Assembly: GCA_022376925.1 (NCBI GenBank)
Contig: JAIOJX010000032.1
Span: 198,892,939 to 198,956,938, forward strand
Source of the DNA: Tragulus kanchil
Lineage: Eukaryota > Chordata > Mammalia > Artiodactyla > Tragulidae
Direction of reading: 5' to 3'
Length of the DNA stretch: 64,000 nucleotides
Positions 11,823-23,064 of the stretch are shown here, piece by piece. Positions within the stretch are counted from its first letter, which is position 1. Each line of letters opens with the position of its first letter. A program made the translations under genes and the position numbers. The notes beneath the pieces were generated by a model. That model was not told where the DNA came from. It was given only the letters and a program-made list of their open reading frames with translations, and made no database searches.

Positions 11823-12917
11823 TGTATGCACACATTTTTACCAAAGACCAACCCTAGCAAGTTGAAAGTCTCTTGTAAATAGAAACTCACCTACCTGAAT
11901 CCGAATTCATTTCTGACAAATCAGAAAAAAAAAAGGAATGTTTAGCAACACAAGTATTCAGTATGCAGTGGTTTGATTGATTAATTGATACATCTTGTGA
12001 CCAGATATTTGAAGATTTCATTGCAAGGTGGATTTAAAATATACTTAGCAATGTTTGAACATATTTACTAAGTGAGCTTCTCTCTATTTGACACTATATC
12101 TCTACAGTCTTGAAATCATGTTCAAATATGGCTTTCCCTTTGATTTGTATTTATACTTCTTATTCTCTTTGCAGGACTTTACTATCTTATGTTTTTTTCT
12201 CCAGTTGAACTGAAAGTAACAGTCATCCTGAACGGATGAATGAGCAGGTAGATGGGGCTTGTTTTAATGTGTGCTTCAAATCTGGCAAGGCCTCAAATGT
12301 TTACAGGCAAAGATGAAAGAAAAGGAAAGAAAACCTCCTGGCTAGGAATTAATGAAAGCCCAAGGCCTGTGAAATTTCAGCACCATGTGAAGTATACAGA
12401 CTTGTTTTTAACCCTTCAAAGTCTCAATTATCTAGGATGAGATGGCAACAAAACAATCTCTCTTGTCCCCACGTCTACTGCCTTAAGAATGAAAGAATAC
12501 TAAGAATTTGAAATAAAATATGTTGGAGACTTTCTGTAACTCAGTCAAAAAACATTCTCAGTTTTATAAATATCAGTGATTTTCAAGTCTAGCTGCATGC
12601 TGAATCACCTTGGGAGCTACTAAGATGTCTGGACCAGTGCTTCTCAAATTCTACTGCGCACATGAGTCACCTGGGAACCTTGTTAAATTCAGATTCTGAT
12701 TCAGTAGGGTTAGGGTGGGGCCCAAGATTCTGCATGTCTAACAAGCTCTCAGGTGATACTGAACTGCCAATGCATGGGCCACGCCCCAGACCAATTAAAT
12801 TAGATCACCTGGGACTGGGACCTGGGCACCCACAGGGTTTTAAAAATTCCCAAGAGAATCTCATTTGCCACCAGGTTAAAGAACGCTGCTTCTCTCTCCC
12901 CCTCTCTCCCTCCCTCT

Positions 12918-12976
<59 letters not shown>

Positions 12977-13697
12977 ATAATGTATGCACACATTTTTACC
13001 AAAGACCAACCCTAGCAAGTTGAAAGTCTCTTGTAAATAGAAACTCACCTACCTGAATCCGAATTCATTTCTGACAAATCAGAAAAAAAAAAGGAATGTT
13101 TAGCAACACAAGTATTCAGTATGCAGTGGTTTGATTGATTAATTGATACATCTTGTGACCAGATATTTGAAGATTTCATTGCAAGGTGGATTTAAAATAT
13201 ACTTAGCAATGTTTGAACATATTTACTAAGTGAGCTTCTCTCTATTTGACACTATATCTCTACAGTCTTGAAATCATGTTCAAATATGGCTTTCCCTTTG
13301 ATTTGTATTTATACTTCTTATTCTCTTTGCAGGACTTTACTATCTTATGTTTTTTTCTCCAGTTGAACTGAAAGTAACAGTCATCCTGAACGGATGAATG
13401 AGCAGGTAGATGGGGCTTGTTTTAATGTGTGCTTCAAATCTGGCAAGGCCTCAAATGTTTACAGGCAAAGATGAAAGAAAAGGAAAGAAAACCTCCTGGC
13501 TAGGAATTAATGAAAGCCCAAGGCCTGTGAAATTTCAGCACCATGTGAAGTATACAGACTTGTTTTTAACCCTTCAAAGTCTCAATTATCTAGGATGAGA
13601 TGGCAACAAAACAATCTCTCTTGTCCCCACGTCTACTGCCTTAAGAATGAAAGAATACTAAGAATTTGAAATAAAATATGTTGGAGACTTTCTGTAA

Positions 13698-13885
13698 CTC
13701 AGTCATTCTCAGATGGGGGCAGGATACCCACCAGGAGACATCTGATGTTTGTGGAGATGCTACGCATATAAAGTGAGTGGAAATCAGGTGTCCTGCTAAA
13801 TATCCCACAATGTAGAAGGCAGCCCTCACAGCAAAGGATTATCCAGCCCTGAATCTCAGTAGCACCAAGGTGGAGAAATCCTACT
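13698..13885. mobile_element. MER20-type hAT DNA transposon remnant
   Basis: CATTCTCAGATGGGGGCAGG, CCAGGAGACATCTGATG, TGTCCTGCTAAATATCCCACAATG, GGATTATCCAGCCCTGAA and AGTAGCACCAAGGTGGAGAAATCCT follow MER20 from end to end. Confidence 0.75.
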
Positions 13886-14044
13886 AACTAAACTAGTTCA
13901 GGCAAGGACTTCCATTTGAGAATACTTTAATAAAAAAGTAAAAATAAACACCTAATACTCTAGTGTCAGTATCAATAAAATTATGACTCTGAGAAATAGG
14001 AATATGAGAAAGAAATTTGAGGAGGTATAATATTAGGATTAGAA

Positions 14045-14190
14045 CAGGAGTCTTGGGTCTGCCCCTCAAGCTGTATGATACTGGGTAAGTTGCTTTGATT
14101 CTCAGAGCCTCAACAATGTAGCTTTACTATGAGTATGGCAGTAACAATACCAAACTGTGTTTCCTCCCAGGAGGGGGTGAGGCACTTAGA
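14045..14190 (+). repeat. MIR-like SINE remnant
   Basis: The segment around TGATACTGGGTAAGTTGCTTTGATTCTCAGAGCCTCA has the MIR pattern (loss of time, -GGGTAAGTT-CTT-CTCTGAGCCTCA). The 3' half is weak. Confidence 0.5.
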
Positions 14191-14204
14191 GCATCAGTAA
14201 GCAC

Positions 14205-14335
14205 TATGTGTGTGCTTAGTCAACCTCAGTTGTGTCTAATTCTTTGCCATGCCACGAAATGCAGCCCACCAGGCTTCTCTGTCCATTGGATTTTCTAGGG
14301 AAGAACATTGGAGTGGGTCAGAATTTCCTATTTCA
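14205..14335 (-). mobile_element. Bov-A2/Bov-tA SINE fragment
   Basis: GTGTGCTTAGTCAACCTCAGTTGTGTCTAATTCTTTGCC ... CACCAGGCTTCTCTGTCCATTGGATTTTCTAGGGAAGAA is the complement of the Bov-A monomer. The left part of the element is missing. Confidence 0.8.
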
Positions 14336-14969
14336 GGAAGCACTATAGCAATACTTTATGTAACAGTATAGTTTTTACTTTCAGTCCTTATAAAGTAAAA
14401 GTTCTGTGGAATTTGATACATTCAAATATAAAAGTTTTCCGATCCAGTGTCCCTGAAGGGGAGCCATGTCTACATCTTTTTCATGTTCTGAGTTGGGTGC
14501 TCAAATGGGATTGAAGCCTCGGTCACCTGTGGGCATTTTACTGACCGAGGAAAGGGAATTCAATCAAGAGTGCATTAATGAACTTGGTGTGTGATATCAA
14601 GGAAGGAAGAAGAATATTGACTCTGCTCTCTTCAGCACCACTTGCTATGGGAAGATGGAGGGTCTTACACATTGAATCAGTTTATGTGTCTTCCTTTTTC
14701 AGGAAGCCTGGCTCTGACCTAAAAAGTTCCATTGTTGTACCATGTTCAGGGTTCTGAAAGTCTCAATGACACAAGCAGCCCCTATTCACGATGGAAAGAG
14801 GATTTTTAATAACCCCAGTTTGCTCAGCATCCCGGGGGATCTAGAGCTGGGGCTAAAATTAATTCTTCACATTGGACTCACCTTTCACCTCTCCTCCCTC
14901 ATCCCCTCCACTGTATTGTGTCAACACAGCAATTAGAAGCTTTCTAAGGAACATCTGTCAGTGCCTGGA

Positions 14970-17153
14970 GGATAACTCTGAGCCAATGCTTCTTTTTATT
15001 TCCCTCTCCTGTTCCTTAGCCTTTCTATTTTCAGGTTCAAAGAAACAAGCTACTTTTGAGTTGTATCCCCCAGAATTAAGAGATATAAGATTCTGATGGC
15101 TACAGAACTACTTTCATTTTGGAGCCTTCCTGATTCACAAAAAGCCAATGCTACCTGCCATGGGCCCAGTTGGTTTCTAAATACTTCACAGTGGGATGTT
15201 TCGGTACAGCCACACAAAATCCTATAAATGTCTGTGAGAAGATTCTGGAGTTGACCCATTCATCCTTGGTGCACAGGGACCTGCTGAGCAAAAACAGCTT
15301 CCTGAGACCATGGCCTCAGGATGGGATGATGTAACTGAATATTCTGTAAGAATTCCTCTGTATTTCTCTACAGTTTAAACACTAGCTATAGACAAGTAGC
15401 ACAACTGAGCTCCTCTTGGTGGTTTCTAGACTTAGCACTAGCAATAAAATGAAACAGGGTCACTTGTAGAGACGTGGATGGATCTAGGGTATGTCCTACA
15501 AAGTGAAGTAAATCAGAAAAAGAAAACACAAATATCATATATTGACATATATATGTGGAGTCTAGAAAAATGGCACAGATGAATCTATTTGCAGGTCAGG
15601 GATAGAGACAGAGATATAGAGAATGAACATGAGGGCATGGGAGGGAGGGAGGAAAGAGCGGCACAAACTGGGAGATTAAGACTGACATATATACACCACC
15701 ACTGTAAAATTGATTGCTAGTGAGAACCTATTATAAGGCACAGGAAGCTTGGCTCAGTGCTTCGTGATGACCTAGAGAGGTGGGTTGAGAGATGTTGGAC
15801 ATAAGATCCAAGAGGGAGGGGATATATGTCTACGTATGACTGATTCACTCGGCCGTACAGCAGAAACTAACACAACATGCTAAAGCAATTGTATTCCAAA
15901 AAAAAAAAAAAAAAACCACAATGGTTTGGAAAAAGAATGGATATATCCATCACCTGTGCAGAAACTATGTCAAGATCTTGACCAGGTGGCTTTGTTCTTT
16001 GATATCTAGATACAGGGAGTACTTTGATCTTATGGTTTTGCCAGATTGTGGGTTTTAAATTGGAGAAATAAGCCTTAACTGCTTCTAGGATAACTCTGAG
16101 CCAATGCTTCTTTTATTTCCCTCTCCTGTTCCTTAGCCTTTCTATTTTCAGGTTCAAAGAAACAAGCTACTTTTGAGTTGTATCCCCCAGAATTAAGAGA
16201 TATAAGATTCTGATGGCTACAGAACTACTTTCATTTTGGAGCCTTCCTGATTCACAAAAAGCCAATGCTACCTGCCATGGGCCCAGTTGGTTTCTAAATA
16301 CTTCACAGTGGGATGTTTCGGTACAGCCACACAAAATCCTATAAATGTCTGTGAGAAGATTCTGGAGTTGACCCATTCATCCTTGGTGCACAGGGACCTG
16401 CTGAGCAAAACAGCTTCCTGAGACCATGGCCTCAGGATGGGATGATGTAACTGAATATTCTGTAAGAATTCCTCTGTATTTCTCTACAGTTTAAACACTA
16501 GCTATAGACAAGTAGCACAACTGAGCTCCTCTTGGTGGTTTCTAGACTTAGCACTAGCAATAAAATGAAACAGGGTCACTTGTAGAGACGTGGATGGATC
16601 TAGGGTATGTCCTACAAAGTGAAGTAAATCAGAAAAAGAAAACACAAATATCATATATTGACATATATATGTGGAGTCTAGAAAAATGGCACAGATGAAT
16701 CTATTTGCAGGTCAGGGATAGAGACAGAGATATAGAGAATGAACATGAGGGCATGGGAGGGAGGGAGGAAAGAGCGGCACAAACTGGGAGATTAAGACTG
16801 ACATATATACACCACCACTGTAAAATTGATTGCTAGTGAGAACCTATTATAAGGCACAGGAAGCTTGGCTCAGTGCTTCGTGATGACCTAGAGAGGTGGG
16901 TTGAGAGATGTTGGACATAAGATCCAAGAGGGAGGGGATATATGTCTACGTATGACTGATTCACTCGGCCGTACAGCAGAAACTAACACAACATGCTAAA
17001 GCAATTGTATTCCAAAAAAAAAAAAAAAAACCACAATGGTTTGGAAAAAGAATGGATATATCCATCACCTGTGCAGAAACTATGTCAAGATCTTGACCAG
17101 GTGGCTTTGTTCTTTGATATCTAGATACAGGGAGTACTTTGATCTTATGGTTT
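14970..17153 (+). repeat. Tandem duplication 6 (unit ~1118 bp)
   Basis: 14970-16038 recurs at 16088-17153. The junction filler 16039-16087 still contains GCCAGATTGTG, which also follows the second copy at about 17167 after 13 extra bases. It looks like a noisy extension of the same sequence. The unit contains an L1 3' end. Confidence 0.95.
15440..15918 (+). mobile_element. L1 LINE 3' end, 5' truncated (copy at 16558-17036)
   Basis: It shows the standard artiodactyl L1 3' order: AGAGACGTGGATGGATCTAG, AAAGTGAAGTAAATCAGAAA, CAAATATCATATATTGACATATATATGTGGAGTCTAG, then GAAACTAACACAACATGCTAAAGCAATTGTATTCC and A18. No open ORF2 remains. No clear target-site repeat was found. It is present twice only because of duplication 6. 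Confidence 0.85.
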
Positions 17154-17689
17154 AAAAATAAATATTGCCAGATTGTGCTAATGGAGCTTTAAATTTAGTA
17201 AAACGGATCCTTTCAGTAGCACAGGGAAACAGGTGGGAGAGAAAATAAGGTATCCAGAGCTGAAAAGGTGAGACACTCCCAGGAGATCCTAGTCCAATTA
17301 GAATGTTGAACATTCCAAAGGCATTTCCAATCTAGGCAACAGAATAAAGTTACAGGTCCCTTAAATGCTCAGTATTCATTCAACTGCTTCATGGAAGCAC
17401 ATCACCATTGTTGTTAGGAGGACAGATTGGTCTCATTACAAATGAGTCCTTTAGCACAGCTTAGAGAACTTGTCTGTTTTAAAAGAGGATTTTCAATTCC
17501 ATATCTCATAATAACCACCTCTGTGTGGTTACGGTACTGGTCTTTGTAATATGACACTTTAAGAAAAGGAATAAATCTAAGATGACACAAGAAAGGTGCT
17601 CATTTCTCTATGCATTTTTCAAAATATCCCCCAAGCTACTATGGGAGCACTATTAAAAATTGTGCTCAGCTAGGAACAGGAGAATCTGA

Positions 17690-17890
17690 TCCCAGTTTTG
17701 GCCCCTATTTAGTATTCTCTCATGACCTTAGAAAAAACACAATATCTCTTTGGGTTTCATTTTAAATCTGAACGGAGAATAAAAGTGTCTATCCTGCCTA
17801 ATTTACAGGCTATTTAATAGCCAAAATGAAGTCATCTATATGAGTGAATATGTAATATATAAAATGCTAGTTAAATCTTTGGTAATCCTC
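17690..17890 (+). repeat. MIR-like SINE remnant (copy at 18804-19004)
   Basis: GACCTTAGAAAAAACACAATATCTCTTTGGG, then TTCATTTTAAATCTGAACGGAG and TATCCTGCCTAATTTACAGG, resemble a diverged MIR. Confidence 0.45.
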
Positions 17891-17939
17891 AAAGTTAACA
17901 TTCAATGAGTACTAACTTAACTTACTTAGCCTTATGTAG

Positions 17940-18065
17940 CATATTTTACCTGCACACTCACATTAGCCCTGGAAAGGTATTATCATTATTCCATTTTCTA
18001 GAGTAGGAAACAAAGAGTTGGGAGGCTCAATATGTTGTTTAAGGTTTGGAACTGGATCACCAAAG
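17940..18065 (-). repeat. MIR SINE remnant, complement (copy at 19054-19179)
   Basis: GGTATTATCATTATTCCATTTTCTAGAGTAGGAAACAAAGAG is the complement of the MIR core (ATTTTACAGATGAGGAAACTGAG). Confidence 0.6.
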
Positions 18066-18169
18066 AGGAGGAATGAGCACTTATCTACAGAACCAAGAAA
18101 GCATGGAGAGTAACCGATAAAAATGTGGGGAGAAAGAGTCTGATGTATTTTTGAAAGCTTTATAGTGAC

Positions 18170-18390
18170 CATCCACTTGGGGTCCCAGACAGTGCTAGTG
18201 ATAAAGAACCCAACTGCCAATGCAGGAAATGTAAGAGACACAGGTTTGATTCCTGGACCAGAAGATCCCCTGGAGAAAGAAATGGCACCTCGCACCAGTA
18301 TTTCTGCCTGGGAAAGCCCATGGACAGAGAGTCCGGCAGGCTACTGTCCATGTGGTTGCAAAGAGCTGGACATAGCTGAAGCATCTTAGC
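18170..18390 (+). mobile_element. Bov-tA SINE (copies at 19284-19504 and 20379-20599)
   Basis: A tRNA-like head (AGTGCTAGTGATAAAGAACCCAACTGCCAATGCAGG, TTTGATTCCTGG) is joined to a Bov-A body (CTGGAGAAAGAAATGGCACC, GGCAGGCTACTGTCCATG, AAAGAGCTGGACATAGCTGAAGCA). It is diverged. Three copies result from chained duplications 7 and 8. Confidence 0.88.
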
Positions 18391-19260
18391 ATAGTGATCA
18401 TCACAGAAGAAAAGTCAGAACTGTTAGACATTCTTACACTTACTTTACAGTTGTTATATTTTGAACTATATGTGGATATGCACCTTTTTTAACTTAATCG
18501 CTTCATGGAAGCACATCACCATTGTTGTTAGGAGGACAGATTGGTCTCATTACAAATGAGTCCTTTAGCACAGCTTAGAGAACTTGTCTGTTTTAAAAGA
18601 GGATTTTCAATTCCATATCTCATAATAACCACCTCTGTGTGGTTACGGTACTGGTCTTTGTAATATGACACTTTAAGAAAAGGAATAAATCTAAGATGAC
18701 ACAAGAAAGGTGCTCATTTCTCTATGCATTTTTCAAAATATCCCCCAAGCTACTATGGGAGCACTATTAAAAATTGTGCTCAGCTAGGAACAGGAGAATC
18801 TGATCCCAGTTTTGGCCCCTATTTAGTATTCTCTCATGACCTTAGAAAAAACACAATATCTCTTTGGGTTTCATTTTAAATCTGAACGGAGAATAAAAGT
18901 GTCTATCCTGCCTAATTTACAGGCTATTTAATAGCCAAAATGAAGTCATCTATATGAGTGAATATGTAATATATAAAATGCTAGTTAAATCTTTGGTAAT
19001 CCTCAAAGTTAACATTCAATGAGTACTAACTTAACTTACTTAGCCTTATGTAGCATATTTTACCTGCACACTCACATTAGCCCTGGAAAGGTATTATCAT
19101 TATTCCATTTTCTAGAGTAGGAAACAAAGAGTTGGGAGGCTCAATATGTTGTTTAAGGTTTGGAACTGGATCACCAAAGAGGAGGAATGAGCACTTATCT
19201 ACAGAACCAAGAAAGCATGGAGAGTAACCGATAAAAATGTGGGGAGAAAGAGTCTGATGT

Positions 19261-21450
19261 ATTTTTGAAAGCTTTATAGTGACCATCCACTTGGGGTCCC
19301 AGACAGTGCTAGTGATAAAGAACCCAACTGCCAATGCAGGAAATGTAAGAGACACAGGTTTGATTCCTGGACCAGAAGATCCCCTGGAGAAAGAAATGGC
19401 ACCTCGCACCAGTATTTCTGCCTGGGAAAGCCCATGGACAGAGAGTCCGGCAGGCTACTGTCCATGTGGTTGCAAAGAGCTGGACATAGCTGAAGCATCT
19501 TAGCATAGTGATCATCACAGAAGAAAAGTCAGAACTGTTAGACATTCTTACACTTACTTTACAGTTGTTATATTTTGAACTATATGTGGGGATATGCACC
19601 AAATATTTTAGTGTTTAGGGCATTTCAGGATCTTAATCTTGTAGGCCTTGGAATCACAGCTAATGGTATCAGGATCCCAACTCCAGTCAGTTGACTCCAA
19701 AGCCCATACTTATAACTGCTACACTGTAACATGTCTTGCAATAATAACATATTATTACTAAATAACAGTTACCAACAGTTACTAGTAATAATGGTTTTCA
19801 GTGGGAAGCAATGTCATTAAAGAAAGGTTTATTCTGTTTTGAAAACATAGGTAGTAACCCATAATTCGGAAATAAAGATACACACACGAAAAAAGGCACA
19901 CAGCCCAGGTCACTGGTTTTCTTACATATACCTGACTTTAAAAATGACCATTAAAAAGCCTTCTCATTGCTAGCAGCAAACTTGCAGATTCTGTATTGGC
20001 TTGAGGCAAGTGTTACCATCAATTTTGAATCTTTGAAATCCTTAAGAGAAATACAACAAACCCTACAGCGGTAGTGACAGGGCCAATGATAACACACACG
20101 GAGAAGGATTGATTTTTCCTATGAACAAATGCACAGGTTTTAAGATTCCAGGCTATTTTGATGGTTCCCATCCCTAGCCCCTGGAGTTTAAACAAGAATC
20201 ATTTAAAGATCATGTCTATGAGTGTCTTCTGAATTTGGACGATGCTGAGAATTCACAGTAGCTGCTAACACCTCTAGCTTTCCTCAAAGGCTCAGTGATA
20301 AATGCATAAGGTCATTTTTGTGCCTTCATCTAAGAAGTGCTAAGAGTATGTCGAGATTTTTGAAAGCTTTATAGTGACCATCCACTTGGGGTCCCAGACA
20401 GTGCTAGTGATAAAGAACCCAACTGCCAATGCAGGAAATGTAAGAGACACAGGTTTGATTCCTGGACCAGAAGATCCCCTGGAGAAAGAAATGGCACCTC
20501 GCACCAGTATTTCTGCCTGGGAAAGCCCATGGACAGAGAGTCCGGCAGGCTACTGTCCATGTGGTTGCAAAGAGCTGGACATAGCTGAAGCATCTTAGCA
20601 TAGTGATCATCACAGAAGAAAAGTCAGAACTGTTAGACATTCTTACACTTACTTTACAGTTGTTATATTTTGAACTATATGTGGGGATATGCACCAAATA
20701 TTTTAGTGTTTAGGGCATTTCAGGATCTTAATCTTGTAGGCCTTGGAATCACAGCTAATGGTATCAGGATCCCAACTCCAGTCAGTTGACTCCAAAGCCC
20801 ATACTTATAACTGCTACACTGTAACATGTCTTGCAATAATAACATATTATTACTAAATAACAGTTACCAACAGTTACTAGTAATAATGGTTTTCAGTGGG
20901 AAGCAATGTCATTAAAGAAAGGTTTATTCTGTTTTGAAAACATAGGTAGTAACCCATAATTCGGAAATAAAGATACACACACGAAAAAAGGCACACAGCC
21001 CAGGTCACTGGTTTTCTTACATATACCTGACTTTAAAAATGACCATTAAAAAGCCTTCTCATTGCTAGCAGCAAACTTGCAGATTCTGTATTGGCTTGAG
21101 GCAAGTGTTACCATCAATTTTGAATCTTTGAAATCCTTAAGAGAAATACAACAAACCCTACAGCGGTAGTGACAGGGCCAATGATAACACACACGGAGAA
21201 GGATTGATTTTTCCTATGAACAAATGCACAGGTTTTAAGATTCCAGGCTATTTTGATGGTTCCCATCCCTAGCCCCTGGAGTTTAAACAAGAATCATTTA
21301 AAGATCATGTCTATGAGTGTCTTCTGAATTTGGACGATGCTGAGAATTCACAGTAGCTGCTAACACCTCTAGCTTTCCTCAAAGGCTCAGTGATAAATGC
21401 ATAAGGTCATTTTTGTGCCTTCATCTAAGAAGTGCTAAGAGTATGTCGAG
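19261..21450 (+). repeat. Tandem duplication 8 (unit ~1095 bp), chained to duplication 7
   Basis: 19261-20355 recurs at 20356-21450 with a clean join. The first ~335 bp, with the Bov-tA SINE, also lies in duplication 7 and so is present three times. Confidence 0.95.
19630..19740 (-). repeat. MIR SINE remnant, complement (copy at 20725-20835)
   Basis: AATCACAGCTAATGG, GACTCCAAAGCCCATACTTATAACTGCTACACT follows the complement of the MIR 5' region. Confidence 0.55.
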
Positions 21451-22860
21451 AGACTTCCAGCAAAAACTGAGCTGGATATTCCATGGAGACTGAGACGGTG
21501 GATACGTGAGTGGGTGGGGCTTTTTGCTTCAGTACTTTGGGGGTCCTATATGTTGTTTGTGAATGTTTCCATAATTCTTAAACCAGACATAGGAGAATTT
21601 TGGCTAATAAAGGAAAAACCCATAATTTTTCCTGATTGGAAAAACAGTTACTTTTGATTGACTTTTAAAGAAAAGCAATGCTGACTTAGGCATGAAAAAA
21701 CAGTCACAGCCTTCAAGTCACGCAACATTCTTGGGCCACAAACAGGCAAGTTTAATTTACGTATTTCTCTCAAGTGTGATGATTATTAGCTAAATGACAC
21801 TTAGACTTCTGAAAATGTTCTTCCAGCTTCCTCACCTCTGTGCCCACCTCACTATAAAATGAAATGATCAGGTGAGAAAATCATGGGCATTTGGAGTGTA
21901 GGAGATAGAGAATTAGATGTCGCATACATGCCTACATTAGGGACAAGTTCAATATTCTGAGCTATTCTCTTGCATCTACCAGGTGATAATGCAATGGCAG
22001 AGCAAAAGCATTAGCCAAAGTATTTTCACTTCCATTCTTGGCATTTGCATGATCAGCATTCAGGGCTCTTTCCTGAGAGAAGTGAGAGAGGAGAGGGAAA
22101 ACTAAGGAATTATTTGAGCGATCTTTTTTTAAAGAAGACAACTTTTCCTCCCCCTGCCCTTGATTCAGCCATCTGGACCTGGGAGTTTGCTGCTCCTTGA
22201 CTACAAAATTTGAAGAACTGATTAATGCTTCTCCCTCCCACACCAGCATACCTGCTATTAAAATGCCTATTAGGACCAATTTCTGAAAATCAAGGAAGGC
22301 TAATGTAAGTGAAAGAAAAAAATTGGCAAAGTCAACCAAATGAGTGAAATTCCACCCTTAGTCTTTCTCTCATTGTTGTTCTGACTTGATGTTCATCATC
22401 TCAAGTTTAGTAAACTAAACTTCACAGTCTTTCTGCCATTTCTGGCCCTCTGTATGGTCAACCACACCTGGCTAATTAATAGCATCGCAAAGTCCGTATC
22501 TCAAACCGATTATTTCATTAGTATGGACACTAGTTTGCATGAGAGATGGTACCCCTTACCTCTGTTACTCATCATTTGCAGTGCCCCAGGAAATCCATAA
22601 GCATTGTATTTGGTATGAGCCAGTCAGGCAGTATTAATCAGATAGACAAAAGAAGTGTTCAGTGCATAGTTAGTAAGTCTCCAGAAGCTCCTATACTGGA
22701 CCAAATCCTAAAGAAATATTCAGTAACTTATCTTCTCATTCAAAAAAGTATGTGTGCTTAGTAGTCAATGTTTTAATGATTTGGTGACAGTCATGAGGAC
22801 GTCACCAGTTAGAAGTAAGCATGGGAGAACAAACGAGAATCCAGTCACTGAGAGTAAACC
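21451..22860. other. Unassigned intron just 3' of the NRXN3 exon
   Basis: No repeat was recognised in about 1.4 kb directly next to the exon, which is unusual for this window. It could hold conserved intronic splicing signals for the neighbouring splice site 4, but that is not shown by the sequence alone. Confidence 0.55.
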
Positions 22861-22867
22861 ATGTACC
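22861..22867 (-). other. NRXN3: 5' splice donor of the NRXN3 exon
   Basis: On the minus strand the exon ends ...CCCACAG at 22867 and the intron starts GTACAT at 22866. This fits the GT rule but lacks the consensus +3 to +5 (A/G)AG, so it is a moderate donor. It sets the 172-bp exon length and the phase-1 boundary expected before the splice-site-4 exon. Confidence 0.8.
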
Positions 22868-23038
22868 TGTGGGATAATGTTCATTCACTGGCCAGTTGTC
22901 CACCTGAAGTGTGGCATTGCCACCGTTCCTGGTGAAGCGCACCACGTGATATTTGCCATCATTTACCGGGGTTCTCTCCTCTTTGATGGAGATGTCAACT
23001 GTGCCAATATTGAAGACAACTCCAATTTTCCCCTGTTC
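22867..23038 (-). CDS. NRXN3: NRXN3 internal coding exon (LNS6 domain, immediately 5' of splice site 4)
   Basis: Read on the minus strand, this 172-bp segment is open for 57 codons plus one base. It begins [18 protein letters not shown] and ends [12 protein letters not shown]. It is bounded by a TTATTATAG acceptor and a CAG|GTACAT donor. Neurexins are presynaptic adhesion proteins; the LNS6 domain, shared by alpha and beta forms, binds neuroligins, LRRTMs and cerebellins. The piece contains the FNIGT strand, the [12 protein letters not shown] core and an N-A-T glycosylation sequon at exon residues 41-43. Recalled NRXN1 has VGTDDIAIEE and SWPVIERYP at the matching places, so the paralogue called is NRXN3. 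The exon ends in the split Gly codon that precedes the splice-site-4 cassette. No other NRXN3 exon was recognised in the window. It is the only protein-coding sequence supported here, and it appears intact. A tandem duplication breakpoint lies inside it at about 22951. Confidence 0.93.
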
Positions 23039-23064
23039 CTATAATAAAGAAACACAAAAAACAA
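23039..23064 (-). other. NRXN3: 3' splice acceptor and polypyrimidine tract of the NRXN3 exon
   Basis: On the minus strand the bases before the exon read as a T-rich stretch (runs of T, then GTGTTTCTTTATTATAG), ending in AG at 23040-23039. This is a normal mammalian acceptor and sets the exon's 5' edge. A second copy lies at 24081-24106 because of the tandem duplication. Confidence 0.85.

Larger units (their letters stand above)
11387..13704 (+). repeat. Tandem duplication 5 (unit ~1158-1166 bp)
   Basis: 11387-12546 recurs at 12553-13704. The unit carries MER5A fragments and a compound microsatellite whose (AC)12(AT)12 lengths are the same in both copies. There is an 8-bp length difference close to the start of the second copy. 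The 9-mer CATTCTCAG occurs at the unit start and at the sequence following the unit end, so microhomology is present at this join. Confidence 0.95.
17387..19600 (+). repeat. Tandem duplication 7 (unit ~1114 bp)
   Basis: 17387-18484 recurs at 18501-19600. The filler is 16 bp (18485-18500). TGTGGATATG against TGTGGGGATATG near the end is a two-base homopolymer difference. The unit carries a Bov-tA SINE and MIR pieces. Confidence 0.95.
1..22860 (-). other. NRXN3: Inferred NRXN3 intron 3' of the exon
   Basis: No other exon was recognised here, and the splice-site-4 exon expected next in the transcript was not seen. Open frames in this stretch are short, have no codon bias or domain, and many are repeated only because the DNA is duplicated. 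The intron assignment is inference from the single exon. Confidence 0.6.

Noticed and set aside
18170..18250. Possible tRNA gene
   Set aside because: The A/B-box-like sequence is the tRNA-derived head of a Bov-tA SINE and does not form a full tRNA.
21962..22339. 125-codon minus-strand frame near the exon
   Set aside because: No domain, composition or splice evidence; it does not encode neurexin sequence.
22754..23044. 96-codon plus-strand frame over the NRXN3 exon
   Set aside because: It is the antisense shadow of the minus-strand exon, which has the recognisable protein and splice sites.
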